64,000 nucleotides of DNA from Diospyros lotus (Eukaryota; Streptophyta; Magnoliopsida; Ericales; Ebenaceae), in contig NC_068350.1 of the NCBI RefSeq assembly GCF_014633365.1, forward strand, positions 38,121,119 through 38,185,118. The letters run 5' to 3'. Below are positions 48,601-57,065 of the stretch, piece by piece. A program made the translations under genes and the position numbers. Position 1 is the stretch's first letter. The number at the start of each line of letters is the position of its first letter. Below the pieces are notes generated by a model that had not been told where the DNA came from, searched no databases, and worked only from the letters and a program-made list of their open reading frames with translations.

Positions 48601-51600
48601 CATAGGTCAGCCTCAAAGTCTTCCCCTTGCATCTGCCAACAGAACCCAACACAAGCAGATTTGCACAAAACCTTCTGGTTGTTAGCTACAGTTACTGACA
48701 TGTGACAGGGGCTGAGTCCTCGTGAGGCTACACTTCAATCTTCTTGCTATCCCCTTGTCTAGGAAGCTGTGAGTGCTTCCACTATCAATCAGAATCATTA
48801 AATGGCTATCTCTTGCCTTTCCCTCCACCTTAATAATTTTATTGGTCACCACCCCCCTTAGAGCATGTAGGGAGATCTCCACCTTCTCCTTTTCCGGAAT
48901 GTATTCGTGCTCTTCTTCTCCCACTTCTTTTGTCCCCTCTAGCAGCAACAACTACCTTTTACATTGGTGGCCTGGTGTGTATTTCTTTCCACACCTAAAA
49001 TAGAGACCTGCCAATTGCCTTTGCTCCACCAAGTTTCCTAGAATTGGTTGACAGGGTTCTGGTAGGGCTGCCAACCCTTTGCTGCCTGAACCTGTGGTTC
49101 CTCTATTCCTACCCCATCCTTTGCTATTCGGTTGCAAGGGCACCATCTGCCACTTTTTATTTACACCCTTCTGCTTCTTTACTAGTGCCTCCATCGTCAA
49201 CTCCTAAAGTCTGGCACATTCAACAGCTTGTTTGACAGTCTTAGGTTGAAACATCTTGATTGTGAGACGGACCTCTTCGTTCAAGCCGCTAATGAAGCTT
49301 GACACGAAGTACCCCTCTATGAGGATAGGATTCGAGAGTAACATAAGGGCCTTCAACTCTTCGAATCTCTGTTGATATGCTTGCACCAATCCCCCTTGTC
49401 TCAACTTGTTGAACTCTTCAACCACATCCAGCATTCCCTTCTCCCCAAACCGCTCACATAATCCTTCCACAAATTCCCCCAGGTGCACTCTTCCTTCACC
49501 CCACTCCAGCCTTGATACCTTGCGTCTCCCTCGTCATTTAAATAAGTGGCTGCGAGTGTCACCTTCTGAGTTTCAGCCACATTGTGTAGGTTGAACACCC
49601 TCGCACAACGCCTCGTCCACCACCTCGGGTTTTGGTCATCAAAAAGAGGTATCTCCATCTTAGGCATAGGAAAGCCGGTTTGATGCGATTCGGTTTTGTG
49701 GCCTTGCCTCCTAACTCCTACATTCTCCTCCATCACCTGCGGTTCAACCTCCAATTTCGCCGATCCTTCTGAATGGGGGTTACTCCCCTGGCCATGTAAA
49801 ATTGGCTTCGATCTATCTCTCTAGGGAAATTCAGGTGAAATCCATACCTGAGTCTGGCGAGTGAGCATTAGAACAAACTGTTGCATCTGATCTCTGAGGG
49901 CCTAACCCTGCACCCTCATTTGCTCTTCCAACCTCGCAGTTTGCGATTTGCTTTCCTCACACCACACATTCACTGTTCCTTTAATTCTCCGATCCACCGA
50001 ATTCTCCAACGCCTCCAGCCTACTCTATATCTCCCTTATCGTCGTCGATACCTGATGGAATTGCGATTCCATATGCTTCATTTGGGTCCTGTCTGCCATC
50101 TCCTACTTGGATTGCCCAAGATGATGCTTTGATACCAAATTGTCGAAATATGATTCTGACAAGAGAGAGTTCGCTTGCAATTCAGTGAGAATTGCGCGGG
50201 AACTGATAGATTAGAAGGAAAGAGAGAGATAGAGAGGAAGAAATAGAGAGAAAGGAGAGAGAGATCGAGAAGCTGAGAGGGAAAATGAATCAATTGAATT
50301 CTCCAAAGATGCTTCTCCTGGCCATGAGGGTTGATTTATATTTACCAAGCCTTGGCGCCAATATTTGGATTACATTTGAATTGGACCCATGTGCTGTAAC
50401 TTTTAATCTATTCTATATTACACTGGTACCCTCTACCTTTCTACTTTAGTAATCTCTTTATTTACATTATAGTCCCGTGACAGTTATCATTAGTTGCAGT
50501 TGATGTGATTTCTTGTACACAGTATTATTATTTGCTATAAGACCTACTGATCTTTCTGTTGCCTTTGTGCTTGAGGGACTGTCTTAGAAAATAAGTATGC
50601 CCAAAATCAAGAATGAGTAGCAGCAAAATAGATGAGTAATACGTATGCATATAGTTGTGGAAAAATGTGAAACTCCACTTAAGGTGTTATGGCCATCTTT
50701 GAAATGAATGGGATTAAGTGATTTGATTACGTTAAGAGCTGCAAAGGGACAAGGAGAAGGATGTGTTATAAACAATCTGTTATTAGGATTACATGTTTCA
50801 TTTTTGGTGTGACTGTTCCACTTCTGCATTTCTTTTTCCTTTTCCATGCCTTAGCTGTGTTGTAAGGAAATTCTATTTTCTAATGTTTTTACCTGTTTCT
50901 ACCATTAAAATGCTTATCCTTTACTAGTGGAGGCCATGAGACAAATAACTTACTTATTTGTTGAGAGGTTGTTTCTTTGATGTGTGATTGATGTAGTTTT
51001 TCTCTAATGTGCAGCTGTAAGTCTTGTGGCCAGCGGCCGTTTTATTGCCCGGGTCATTGCGGCCATATTGACCTCATTACACCAGTCTACAACCCATTGC
51101 TATTTGATATGCTTCATAATCTTTTACAAAGAACCTGTTTCTTTTGCCGACACTTTAGAGCACCCAGGGGAGAGGTAGTTTCACCTGTGGAGATTTTCGT
51201 TTCATGTGGCAGGCCTGTTTTCTAAGAGTGTTATCCTTTCCTTGCTTCAGAATGATTTTATTTTGTTTGTTTGATGACTGTTCTTGTTTATGCATTTGTT
51301 AAACTTTTTTTTACTCATTGAAGGTTGAAAAATGTGCTGCTCAATTGGAGCTCATAGCTGAGGGTGATATTATTGGTGCCAAAAGTTTGGGTTCAGACTC
51401 ACCAATGGAGCCAGATAATGAGGGGAGTGATGGTAGCCATGTGTCCTGTTCTACTGTTTATTCTGGTCCACGGGCTGACCGCACTGGGCACCGGAGTCAA
51501 GCCTGGACCTCTGTTCAATTCACTGAAGCAATGGCTGTCTTGAATAATTTTCTGAAGCAACCAAGGTCTGCCACTTGCAAAAACTGCCATGCCAAAAATC

Positions 51601-54600
51601 CAAAGATCAGTAAACCTACTTTTGGATGGTTTCATCTGGTACATCAATTGATAACCTTTCGCTCAAGACCTGGCTAATAAGTTAAATTGCTTTAGTGTCT
51701 TGTTTTCTAATTATTCCTATTTTTGTGATGGATGCCTGGTGCTTATCCATGAGACTTTGGTCATTTGGTGTTAATGCCTGGATTGTTAAATTTTTGGCAA
51801 TTTTAATTTAGAATATATGTTTTGTATCCTTATCTGTTCTGGTTGATGCCTTTTTTTTTATAGAAGAAAGGGGCTTTTTAATTCTTTTTTTTTTAAAATT
51901 ATTTCTATGAGTTGATGACTAGGTTGAGTTCTAACTGGCTTTTCTTACTTAAAACAATATCAGAAAGTCAGTCCGGAAAAATTTCGCTGACTTCTTGGCT
52001 TGACATAGTCTAGAATTAATGCATAGCTTGATCACTCCGATATTAATGTTCTGCCAAGTTTTCCTTGGTGCAGGACAGTTTTTTTTTCTTAATTGGGAAT
52101 ACACAATGAACATTAGCCGAAATACTCATGCTATGCTTCTTACTGCAGTTAAACCTGTGGGTCGGTTATTGGAGACAAACATGTTTTTCCTCCTTGGTGA
52201 AACTTTACTATAAATAGAGGAAATTTGTTGCAAATGAGGGAGAGCAAGACCAAAGAAAACTTGGTGGGAAACTTTTTGGACATGACATAGGATATAATGG
52301 CCTCAATAAGACCATGGATGGAGATGCATGGAGGTCTGGAGTTCATGTAGCTGACCTCAGCTAGCGAATTAAGGCTTGGGATTGGATTGTTGTTGTTGGT
52401 CAAATTGTACTGTGTTTTTTTTTTTTTTCCTGTCTTGCACTTCCTCTATTAGCAGCATTTATATGTGTATTTATTCCAACTTCTATTATGAATCTGGGGC
52501 CTTCTCTTGGAAATGGTTTTCATTTCACTTTCTTGTTCTTTTCTCTTTATTTTTCCTCTTTATTTGTCCACTTTTACTTCTTATAGTCCTCATAAGTAGC
52601 ATGTTCATGTTAGCTCACACTGAATTTCCTTACCCATAATGTTCACATCTTTCATGTACTTCTATGTGGATTAATATTCTTCCCCTTAAATGAACACATC
52701 TAGGGTGGTTCTGATGCCCATACTAGAGCAAACATCATTAGGGGCCAGAAGTTGGGAGTCCCATACAGTAGTGAAACTGAAGAGAAACCTTTGCCTGAAG
52801 TTGTGAATGAGGATGATTTTGACACGGCTGGAAGCGGTGTGTTTATGGATACCTCTGATGGGAAAGGTGCTCCAGCAAAACAAGGAAGAAATAAAAGGGA
52901 GCACGGGCCTCGTGAATTCTTCGAACAGAAGAAAATTTTGTCACAGCCTTTTTTACCAACTGAGGTGTGTTAAAGAAAGTGGGTCATTTGAGTTCAACAT
53001 TTGTTTCTTTCAATGTGGTTCTCAGCTGAGACCCTTTGTTGTATGTGATTGCAACTGTAACTGTTTCCTTTTTTGTATATTGTAATTTACAGGCTAGAGA
53101 CACTTTAAAGATTCTGTGGGAAAACGAGGCTCACCTCTGCTCTTTTATCAGTGACATTCAGCAAGAGCAATTCTGCACATCAGAAAATAGAATGGGTTAC
53201 TCTATGTTCTTCTTAGAGACCATTCTTGTGCCCCCAATTAAGTTCCGTCCTGCAGCCAAGGGTGGTGATTCTGTAAGTGTTTGTCATAGAGTAGCATGTG
53301 ATTATCCTGGCATCTCAGTGAACACAAGGCTATTATTTATCTTGTAACCACGCATGCTACTATTTCAAGATTTTTCTAGAAACTGATTGCAGAAGCTTTT
53401 GCCCTCAGTTTTTTGTTTTGGCAATTCCTACATTTTGTTATGTGTTTTTCTTCTGAATAAGCTGTTTCATCCTGTTATTAGAGAACTCCATACTATTTCG
53501 TGATACATTTATGTTTTGCAGAATTTAATATTTGTTTCTTATGAATAATTTCTCATCTGCTATAAAATAGAAAGTCATGATATATTTCACTGTTTGGTAG
53601 GTCTTCACATTGGCAATTTTAGCTGTACTTCCTCAACTTTGGAGGAAAGGATAAGGAAGGTGCTCTTTTTTTTTTTTGTTTATTGGTTAAATATCTCTAG
53701 ACCCCTATAGTTAGCAATAAGATGGACCTTCTGCATTTCAAGAAGAGATGCTAACACCTCTTATGTTGTCAACTAAGGTGGACAATACTAGTTGGTTACT
53801 GACCCAATTAAAATTTCAAAAGCATCCTTCTATTGTGTTTAATTCCTTTGGTTTTTCACTTCACCATTGCTATAATATCTTAGAGGTCTTCCATAGATCA
53901 TAATCACAATTTTGGCCTGCTTTCTTCTCTTAAATCGCTTTCTAAACAGGCGTATTTTCTGATGACTTTTCTTCCTGCTTCCCCTTTTATCTTATTTCCT
54001 TTCCTCGTAACCAAATGTACATCTTGAGTATCTTAATGTATCAATTTTGCTTGTATGGAGAATATATCTAATACATGCATAGCATAGCTATTTTATGTTC
54101 TGACTGTGCTCCTCAGGATGTATGGTAATAGCTACCCAGATCATGTATATATTCATGTAAATAGTGATAAAAACTTGGGTGGATTTGGGCCATGGATGTT
54201 AGAAGTGATTATGGGTGAGTTTGTGATGGTGGGCTGGATGTGTTTACAGTTGGCTTTCATAGTGGCAATGATCACAGTTTTGCCTAGGTGATGCATGACA
54301 ATATATTGTATGCTCATATACATACATCACACACACAAGCATGGAGACAGAGAGGGGTACAGGTTATGTAAGTGGTTATTTGGGACTTCTTGATAATGGG
54401 CCTGTTTGGTGTAGCTTAAAAGCTGTAACTTTTAGCTTCTAGCTTCAAAAAAGTTGGGATGTTGTGTTTGTTTTAGCTTATAGAATTCTAACTTATAGCT
54501 TCTGCTAGCTTTTAGAAGGGATAGAAGCTGGCTTTTTCAAAGCTGGGGTATCCCAGCTTTTACAACTTTTGCTTAAATGATTACATTTTTATGACAATTT

Positions 54601-55626
54601 TGCTCTTATTTTTAACAAAGAATTACCCTCTTGTCTACGCAATCATGGGTTTTTCTTCTCCACCACCATCTCCATTTTTAGATCTCTTCCTCCCTCTTGC
54701 CATCTTCCTCTCTCTCTATACTTTAATTAATTTTTTTATAACACTTGAAACTTATACATATATACTAATTAATTTTTAAATTATCATTCTATAACTATTA
54801 AGGGTATTATGGACAATTATACAAAAATAAGTTATTTTACAGTTTATGGTATCAAACACCACAACTACTTAACTACAACTTCTAAGAAGCTGCAGCAAAT
54901 AAGTTCACAACTTATTCTAAGTTTTAAAAGCTATAATTTAAGAAGTTAGAAGCTATAATTTCTTTAATTAAGCAGCAACAAACGGAGCCAATGTGTATAT
55001 AGACAAAAGATACAGGTCTGTCTAAAAGTAGTGGTGGCATCAACATAAAGGCTGTGGTGTGAGCCATATGCTATGGGGGCTTCTTGTTGTTTAAAGTTGC
55101 CTTTCCATATTGGCAACATGACTGCTTCACCTAGGTGACACTTCAAAAAGATATATACCCATAATGATGATTTTGTACGACCACTTGAGTGGTGTGGTGG
55201 CATCATGGGAGGTGGTGGTGGCAGGCATGGGTGTGTTGGTAAGTGACTTCTTAGGGGGAAGCAAAATTAGTGAGGAAGAGTAGAACATGGAAAATAAATT
55301 TTCAGTAACAGCCCAGAAGTGCCTTCAACTTTTAAAAAGAATGCCAAATTGCATCATAGACATTGTTTTGTTTTGTTTTTTCCCTAGTTTAATGCCCATG
55401 CTCTTGCAAGTTTGCTTCAAGGAGTAGTGCTAGTAACACAACAGAGTTTTCTGGTTCTCTTAGGTTATGGAGCATCCTCAAACTGTTCTACTTGGCAAAG
55501 TGCTGCAGTCAAATATAGCTTTAGGAAATGCTTATGTTAACAACCCTGAGCATTCGAAGATTGTTAGCCGGTGGATGGATCTTCAACAATCTGTAAATGT
55601 TTTATTTGATAGCAAAACTGCTACAG
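30631..55626 (+). CDS. NRPA1: DNA-directed RNA polymerase I largest subunit, N-terminal part (7 exons)
   Basis: This is the largest catalytic subunit of RNA polymerase I, which transcribes 45S rRNA in the nucleolus. Exons: 30631-30648, 31160-31329, 51015-51174, 51324-51638, 52704-52964, 53093-53272, 55464-55626. All phases agree, giving 422 residues plus one base; the family is usually about 1,600-1,700, so three quarters lie beyond the window. Residues 1-6 (MAHTTE) come from an 18-bp first exon. Family marks are [20 protein letters not shown], DNxTP-like GPLDDHTP, and the clamp zinc site [17 protein letters not shown] (CX2C-X6-CX2H). Further CX2C pairs, TCFFC and CKNC, form the second zinc site. 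An acidic insert ([13 protein letters not shown]) follows, then [15 protein letters not shown] and [19 protein letters not shown]. Intron 2 (31330-51014) is 19.7 kb and intron 7 exceeds 8.3 kb because of retroelements. No stop or frameshift is seen in the exons. Confidence 0.95.
31581..31850 (+). repeat. Left LTR of the Copia element in NRPA1 intron 2
   Basis: It starts TGTGGAAGAGATTGTG, ends CTTTTATCTTTACA, and is followed by the primer-binding site. Confidence 0.92.
31918..33012 (+). pseudogene. Copia gag and start of protease
   Basis: The N-terminus has the Copia gag signature [16 protein letters not shown]. The middle (32220-32650) resembles the UBN2-type gag core. A zinc knuckle [14 protein letters not shown] (CX2CX4HX4C) lies near 32750-32800. 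The protease catalytic motif begins CVDSGAIN at about 32993-33016, where it is cut by the solo LTR at 33018. Several frameshifts and stops show it is dead. Confidence 0.88.
33018..33298 (+). mobile_element. Solo LTR inside the Copia protease motif
   Basis: This 281-bp block begins TGTTAGGACCTGGGG and ends AAGGGCTTGACA, in the same family as 15648-15987. The flanks are AAACT (33013-33017) and AAACC (33299-33303), a 5-bp TSD with one substitution. The Copia frame passes from DSGAIN on the left to HMTSNL on the right, which confirms the borders independently. Confidence 0.92.
33299..34573 (+). pseudogene. Copia pre-integrase and integrase, decayed
   Basis: After HMTSNL, the frame continues through [20 protein letters not shown] (end of the protease region). 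The pre-integrase zinc motif is seen as WHVRLGHPS with [15 protein letters not shown]. The integrase core follows ([30 protein letters not shown]). Frameshifts and stops break it. It ends at FLGYNCY, where the next insertion starts. Confidence 0.88.
34574..35178 (-). mobile_element. LTR-like insertion in the Copia integrase tail
   Basis: About 605 bp begin TGTTGGAACTAATTTC and end TTTAACAACA, with TGTTG/CAACA termini. On the minus strand a TATA-like TTATAAATAAAGGGG is present near 34990, suggesting an LTR in minus orientation. Copia sequence reads FLGYNCYI before it and [16 protein letters not shown] after it, so it is an insertion; the TSD is degraded and the right border may be off by a few bases. 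Confidence 0.65.
35190..35662 (+). pseudogene. Copia integrase C-terminus and start of the RT linker
   Basis: It resumes with [20 protein letters not shown], the C-terminal motif of Copia integrases, then a long Ser/Pro/Ala-rich linker, then [11 protein letters not shown] and FLDSNWIK. The frame is cut in SNWIK by the element at 35663. Confidence 0.88.
35663..36967. mobile_element. Harbinger-like element carrying a GC-rich minisatellite
   Basis: Termini: left GGGCTAGTTTGGC, right (reverse-complemented) CAGCTAGTTTGAC. The TSD TAA is at 35660-35662 and 36968-36970; removing the element and one TSD copy restores WIKAMEEE in the Copia frame. The flanking 500 bp on each side are AT-rich, but 36245-36720 is a GC-rich array built on units like GGCGATGGAGGCTTGCGG. 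The long minus-strand frames there are by-products of the array. No transposase is seen, so it is non-autonomous. Confidence 0.82.
36971..38480 (+). pseudogene. Copia reverse transcriptase and RNase H, decayed
   Basis: RT begins [18 protein letters not shown] and continues [23 protein letters not shown], the active-site region [13 protein letters not shown] and [13 protein letters not shown] (YVDD intact). RNase H follows with [36 protein letters not shown], and [15 protein letters not shown], ending [13 protein letters not shown]. Stops at several points and small frameshifts make it non-functional. Confidence 0.92.
38510..38784 (+). repeat. Right LTR of the Copia element in NRPA1 intron 2
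   Basis: It aligns along its length with the left LTR, begins TGTGGAAGAGATCGTG, and is followed by the TSD GTATA. Confidence 0.92.
38790..39386 (+). other. Residual NRPA1 intron 2 sequence
   Basis: AT-rich intron with a C-run near 39009-39022. No recognisable element. Confidence 0.5.
40313..41500 (-). pseudogene. Decayed single ORF of the LARD-like element
   Basis: On the minus strand one frame runs about 396 codons from ATG at 41500, interrupted by only five stops (three TAG, two TAA). The start, [20 protein letters not shown] with later [14 protein letters not shown], resembles the N-terminus of the gag frame of the gypsy element at 44499-50482 (MADRTQMK...SQFHQV...VDRR), so a gag-derived origin is likely. 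The middle is Lys/Glu-rich. The C-terminal part has [13 protein letters not shown] and [12 protein letters not shown] similar block occurs in the element at 56569-60266. No capsid core, zinc knuckle or pol is recognised. Function unknown. Confidence 0.72.
41501..42934 (-). other. Long non-coding leader of the LARD-like element
   Basis: About 1.4 kb between primer-binding site and ORF start on the minus strand. It is rich in GAATTC and short CT/GA-rich words and has no sustained frame. A similar 1.5-kb leader occurs in the TR-GAG-like element at 58308-59861. Confidence 0.6.
43559..44498 (+). other. Residual NRPA1 intron 2 sequence
   Basis: AT-rich intron of unknown origin. A short motif, AAGATNATTATTAGATT, appears at about 43578 and 44034, hinting at an old repeat, but I could not define borders. 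Confidence 0.5.
44499..44839 (-). repeat. 3' LTR of the gypsy element (left on + strand)
   Basis: It aligns with 50141-50482 and includes a long A/G-rich run (GAGAGATAGAGAGGAAG) on the + strand. It ends next to the polypurine tract. Confidence 0.93.
44859..45104 (-). pseudogene. Chromodomain-like C-terminus of gypsy integrase
   Basis: On the minus strand the frame reads [22 protein letters not shown] followed by [13 protein letters not shown] (key residues VLVSW, N, NTWEY). This is the degenerate chromodomain of plant gypsy integrases, thought to steer integration toward chromatin marks. Confidence 0.8.
45130..46022 (-). pseudogene. Gypsy integrase core and C-terminal part
   Basis: On minus, the zinc-finger half CDTCNKCK (CX2C) follows the solo LTR border. 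Then come the core motifs [25 protein letters not shown], and [17 protein letters not shown] with [23 protein letters not shown] sequence, then [24 protein letters not shown]. The DDE core is broken by a frameshift near 45690 and stops. It would catalyse strand transfer in an intact element. Confidence 0.9.
46028..46641 (+). mobile_element. Solo LTR inside the gypsy integrase zinc finger
   Basis: The 614-bp block begins TGTTGAAGTTTGCC and ends AAGGTTAACA. The 5-bp TSD AATAG is exact (46023-46027 and 46642-46646). A TATA-like CTATAAATAAG lies near 46203 and an AATAAA signal near 46403, both on +, so the LTR faces +. On the minus strand the integrase reads YSKIKQLF before it and [11 protein letters not shown] after it, so it cut between the HH and CC halves of the finger. 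Confidence 0.93.
46647..48125 (-). pseudogene. Gypsy RT, RNase H and integrase N-terminus
   Basis: Minus-strand RT marks include [32 protein letters not shown] and FGLTNAP, in broken frames between 48125 and 47620. A clean RNase H-connection segment, 47619-47230, has [32 protein letters not shown] and [11 protein letters not shown] (catalytic D). The integrase zinc half [11 protein letters not shown] lies at 46680-46720. Frameshifts and stops are frequent. Confidence 0.9.
48126..48951 (-). pseudogene. Gypsy aspartic protease
   Basis: On minus the catalytic motif [13 protein letters not shown] (DSG) is followed, after a one-base shift near 48700, by [17 protein letters not shown], the family's second signature. 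The segment ends [19 protein letters not shown] at the junction with RT. Confidence 0.9.
48952..50099 (-). pseudogene. Gypsy gag
   Basis: The frame starts at ATG 50099-50097, 40 bp after the 5' LTR, with [17 protein letters not shown] and a coiled-coil-like region. The capsid core has [17 protein letters not shown] and [16 protein letters not shown], then, after a frameshift near 49450, [25 protein letters not shown] and [11 protein letters not shown] zinc knuckle near 48960 reads [13 protein letters not shown]; the first cysteine is replaced by tyrosine (YFRC). Confidence 0.9.
50141..50482 (-). repeat. 5' LTR of the gypsy element (right on + strand)
   Basis: It aligns with the LTR at 44499 and is followed by the TSD GTTAT. 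Confidence 0.93.
50488..51014 (+). other. End of NRPA1 intron 2
   Basis: Residual intron between the gypsy TSD and the acceptor (gcag) of exon 3. No element recognised. Confidence 0.6.
51639..52703 (+). other. NRPA1 intron 4
   Basis: A 1.07-kb T-rich intron with no defined repeat. Confidence 0.7.
53273..54397 (+). other. First part of NRPA1 intron 6
   Basis: AT-rich intron before the MITE. No recognisable feature. Confidence 0.6.
54398..54989. mobile_element. MITE in NRPA1 intron 6
   Basis: The left end GGGCCTGTTTGGTGTAGC and the right end (reverse-complemented GGCTCCGTTTGTTGCTGC) are imperfect inverted repeats. A 3-bp duplication AAT flanks it (54395-54397, 54990-54992). The interior repeats AGCTTATAGC-like words in both orientations, like the ends of the element at 35663-36967. 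A 3-bp TSD suits Harbinger, though AAT is not the usual TWA. Confidence 0.68.
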
Positions 55627-55836
55627 GTGAGTTCATTTACTTCTTGCAAGTTACTTCTTTAGTTCTCCAAGTGCTGGGACTTCTTTACTTAAATGGATGA
55701 TTGTAAGAAGTGTTTGCACAAGCTTTATGGGTTTTCATTTCTCTTACGTTTTGCTTGGTCTGGCTTATGTGTTTCTATAATTCTTATTTTTATTTACTGA
55801 CAATTATCTTGTCTCCAATCTGGTAAGTGGTCTTCT

Positions 55837-56412
55837 TGTCAAGAAAGACGTGGGAAAAGGCTTTCAATCTTATTCCCCTTTGAAGGGGTAGATCAAAATA
55901 TATACAAGACTTCCTACTAAATTAGGAAGTTTCTAAGAAACAAAATAAGAAAGTTTCCATATCTGATTTTGGAAACCTATACAATTTTAGGATATAACAA
56001 ATAATAGAAAGACACAACAATCTATCTGTCAAGTCACTCGGTTGAGACTTGGATGGTTAACGAACTAGGAGAATCGAGAGATAGAGAGAGAGAAGAGTTT
56101 TGGAGGGGAAAGAGAGAAATAATTTTGAGAGGAAAGAGTTCTCATTCCAAGATAACTCCTGTCCTCCAAACAGTTGGCCTTTTATAGGCCCTTTCCTACG
56201 GGTTCATAACACACTCGTGGACACGTGTATACAACTCGTTACACAAGGGGCCATGTGGCTACAGTTATTACAAAGAAAATTTCAAAATTACACTCGGTGT
56301 CATAACACTATCTTCTTGAAGATACACTCTTGTTTTAGGAAACAAATATCAATTAATGCTGATTTGATCTTGCTCGAGAATAAGGACAAGATCAGCTCCT
56401 TCATTGTTGACA
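55837..56412 (-). repeat. 3' LTR of the second Copia element
   Basis: The 576-bp block has TGTCAA/TTGACA inverted termini and contains A/G-rich runs. The polypurine tract adjoins at 56413. Its TSD partner is outside the window. Confidence 0.82.
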
Positions 56413-56568
56413 CTCCCCCTCAAGATTAGAAGTGGATATCATACATCCCAATCTTGCTAATCAACTTGTGGAACACAGCTGCAGGTAGTCCTTTAGTCAG
56501 CACATTCGCTAGTTGGTCACTTGAGGAGATATAAGGGGCATAAGTTTGGCCACTGTCCAATTTCTCCT
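56413..56568 (-). pseudogene. C-terminal end of Copia RNase H
   Basis: On minus it reads EKLDSGQTYAPYIS, then DQLANVLTKGLPAAVF and a stop after KIGMYDIHF, as in the usual Copia C-terminus (HFIKEKL...ADxxTKGL). It continues the frame at 60267 across the inserted element. Confidence 0.9.
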
Positions 56569-57065
56569 TGTCATGTACCTAGGGTTTAGCTTAGGATTGG
56601 AATGACAATCGGAAGGAGCTGATGGAGTAGAATCAAGAACATAATACTGAAGAGGAAGAAATTGACAGAAATGGGGAAAGAATGTAGAGAGAAATGAGGG
56701 AGAGCAGTAGAGAGAAATGAGAGGGAGATTGGAGAGAATTGTAGGGAGAGAATTAGAATTCATTCAATTCAATTCAAACATAATCTTCCATCCTCAGCTG
56801 TGGCTTATATATAGCCTAACAGCCTCCCACTTGCACCCATGTGCATTGTAACAAACAGCCCAACTGCCTATTAGCTAAAGACAAAGTCCTATAATAGAAA
56901 ATACAAAAGGAAATTTAAACTCCGACTATTATATTTACCAATATATCCTTGGGTAATCCTTAGGGTCATGACAATTCCCCTCTCCTTGTGAGAGTTCTTG
57001 TCCCTAAGAACTTGCAGCAAGTAGCCATTGCTTCATCCAATTCTCGCATTCTCTATTTGATTTAT

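Larger units (their letters stand above)
44499..50482 (-). mobile_element. Ty3/gypsy chromovirus-like retrotransposon in NRPA1 intron 2
   Basis: LTRs are 44499-44839 (341 bp) and 50141-50482 (342 bp), beginning TGTC(A/G)AAA and ending CCCGTGACA. The 5-bp TSD GTTAT is exact (44494-44498 and 50483-50487). On the minus strand the primer-binding site TTGGTATCAAAGC follows the 5' LTR, and a purine tract TAGGGGGAATT precedes the 3' LTR. Coding order on minus is gag, protease, RT, RNase H, integrase, chromodomain, as in Ty3/gypsy chromoviruses. Many stops and shifts make it inactive. A 614-bp solo LTR splits integrase; without it the element is about 5.4 kb. Confidence 0.95.
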
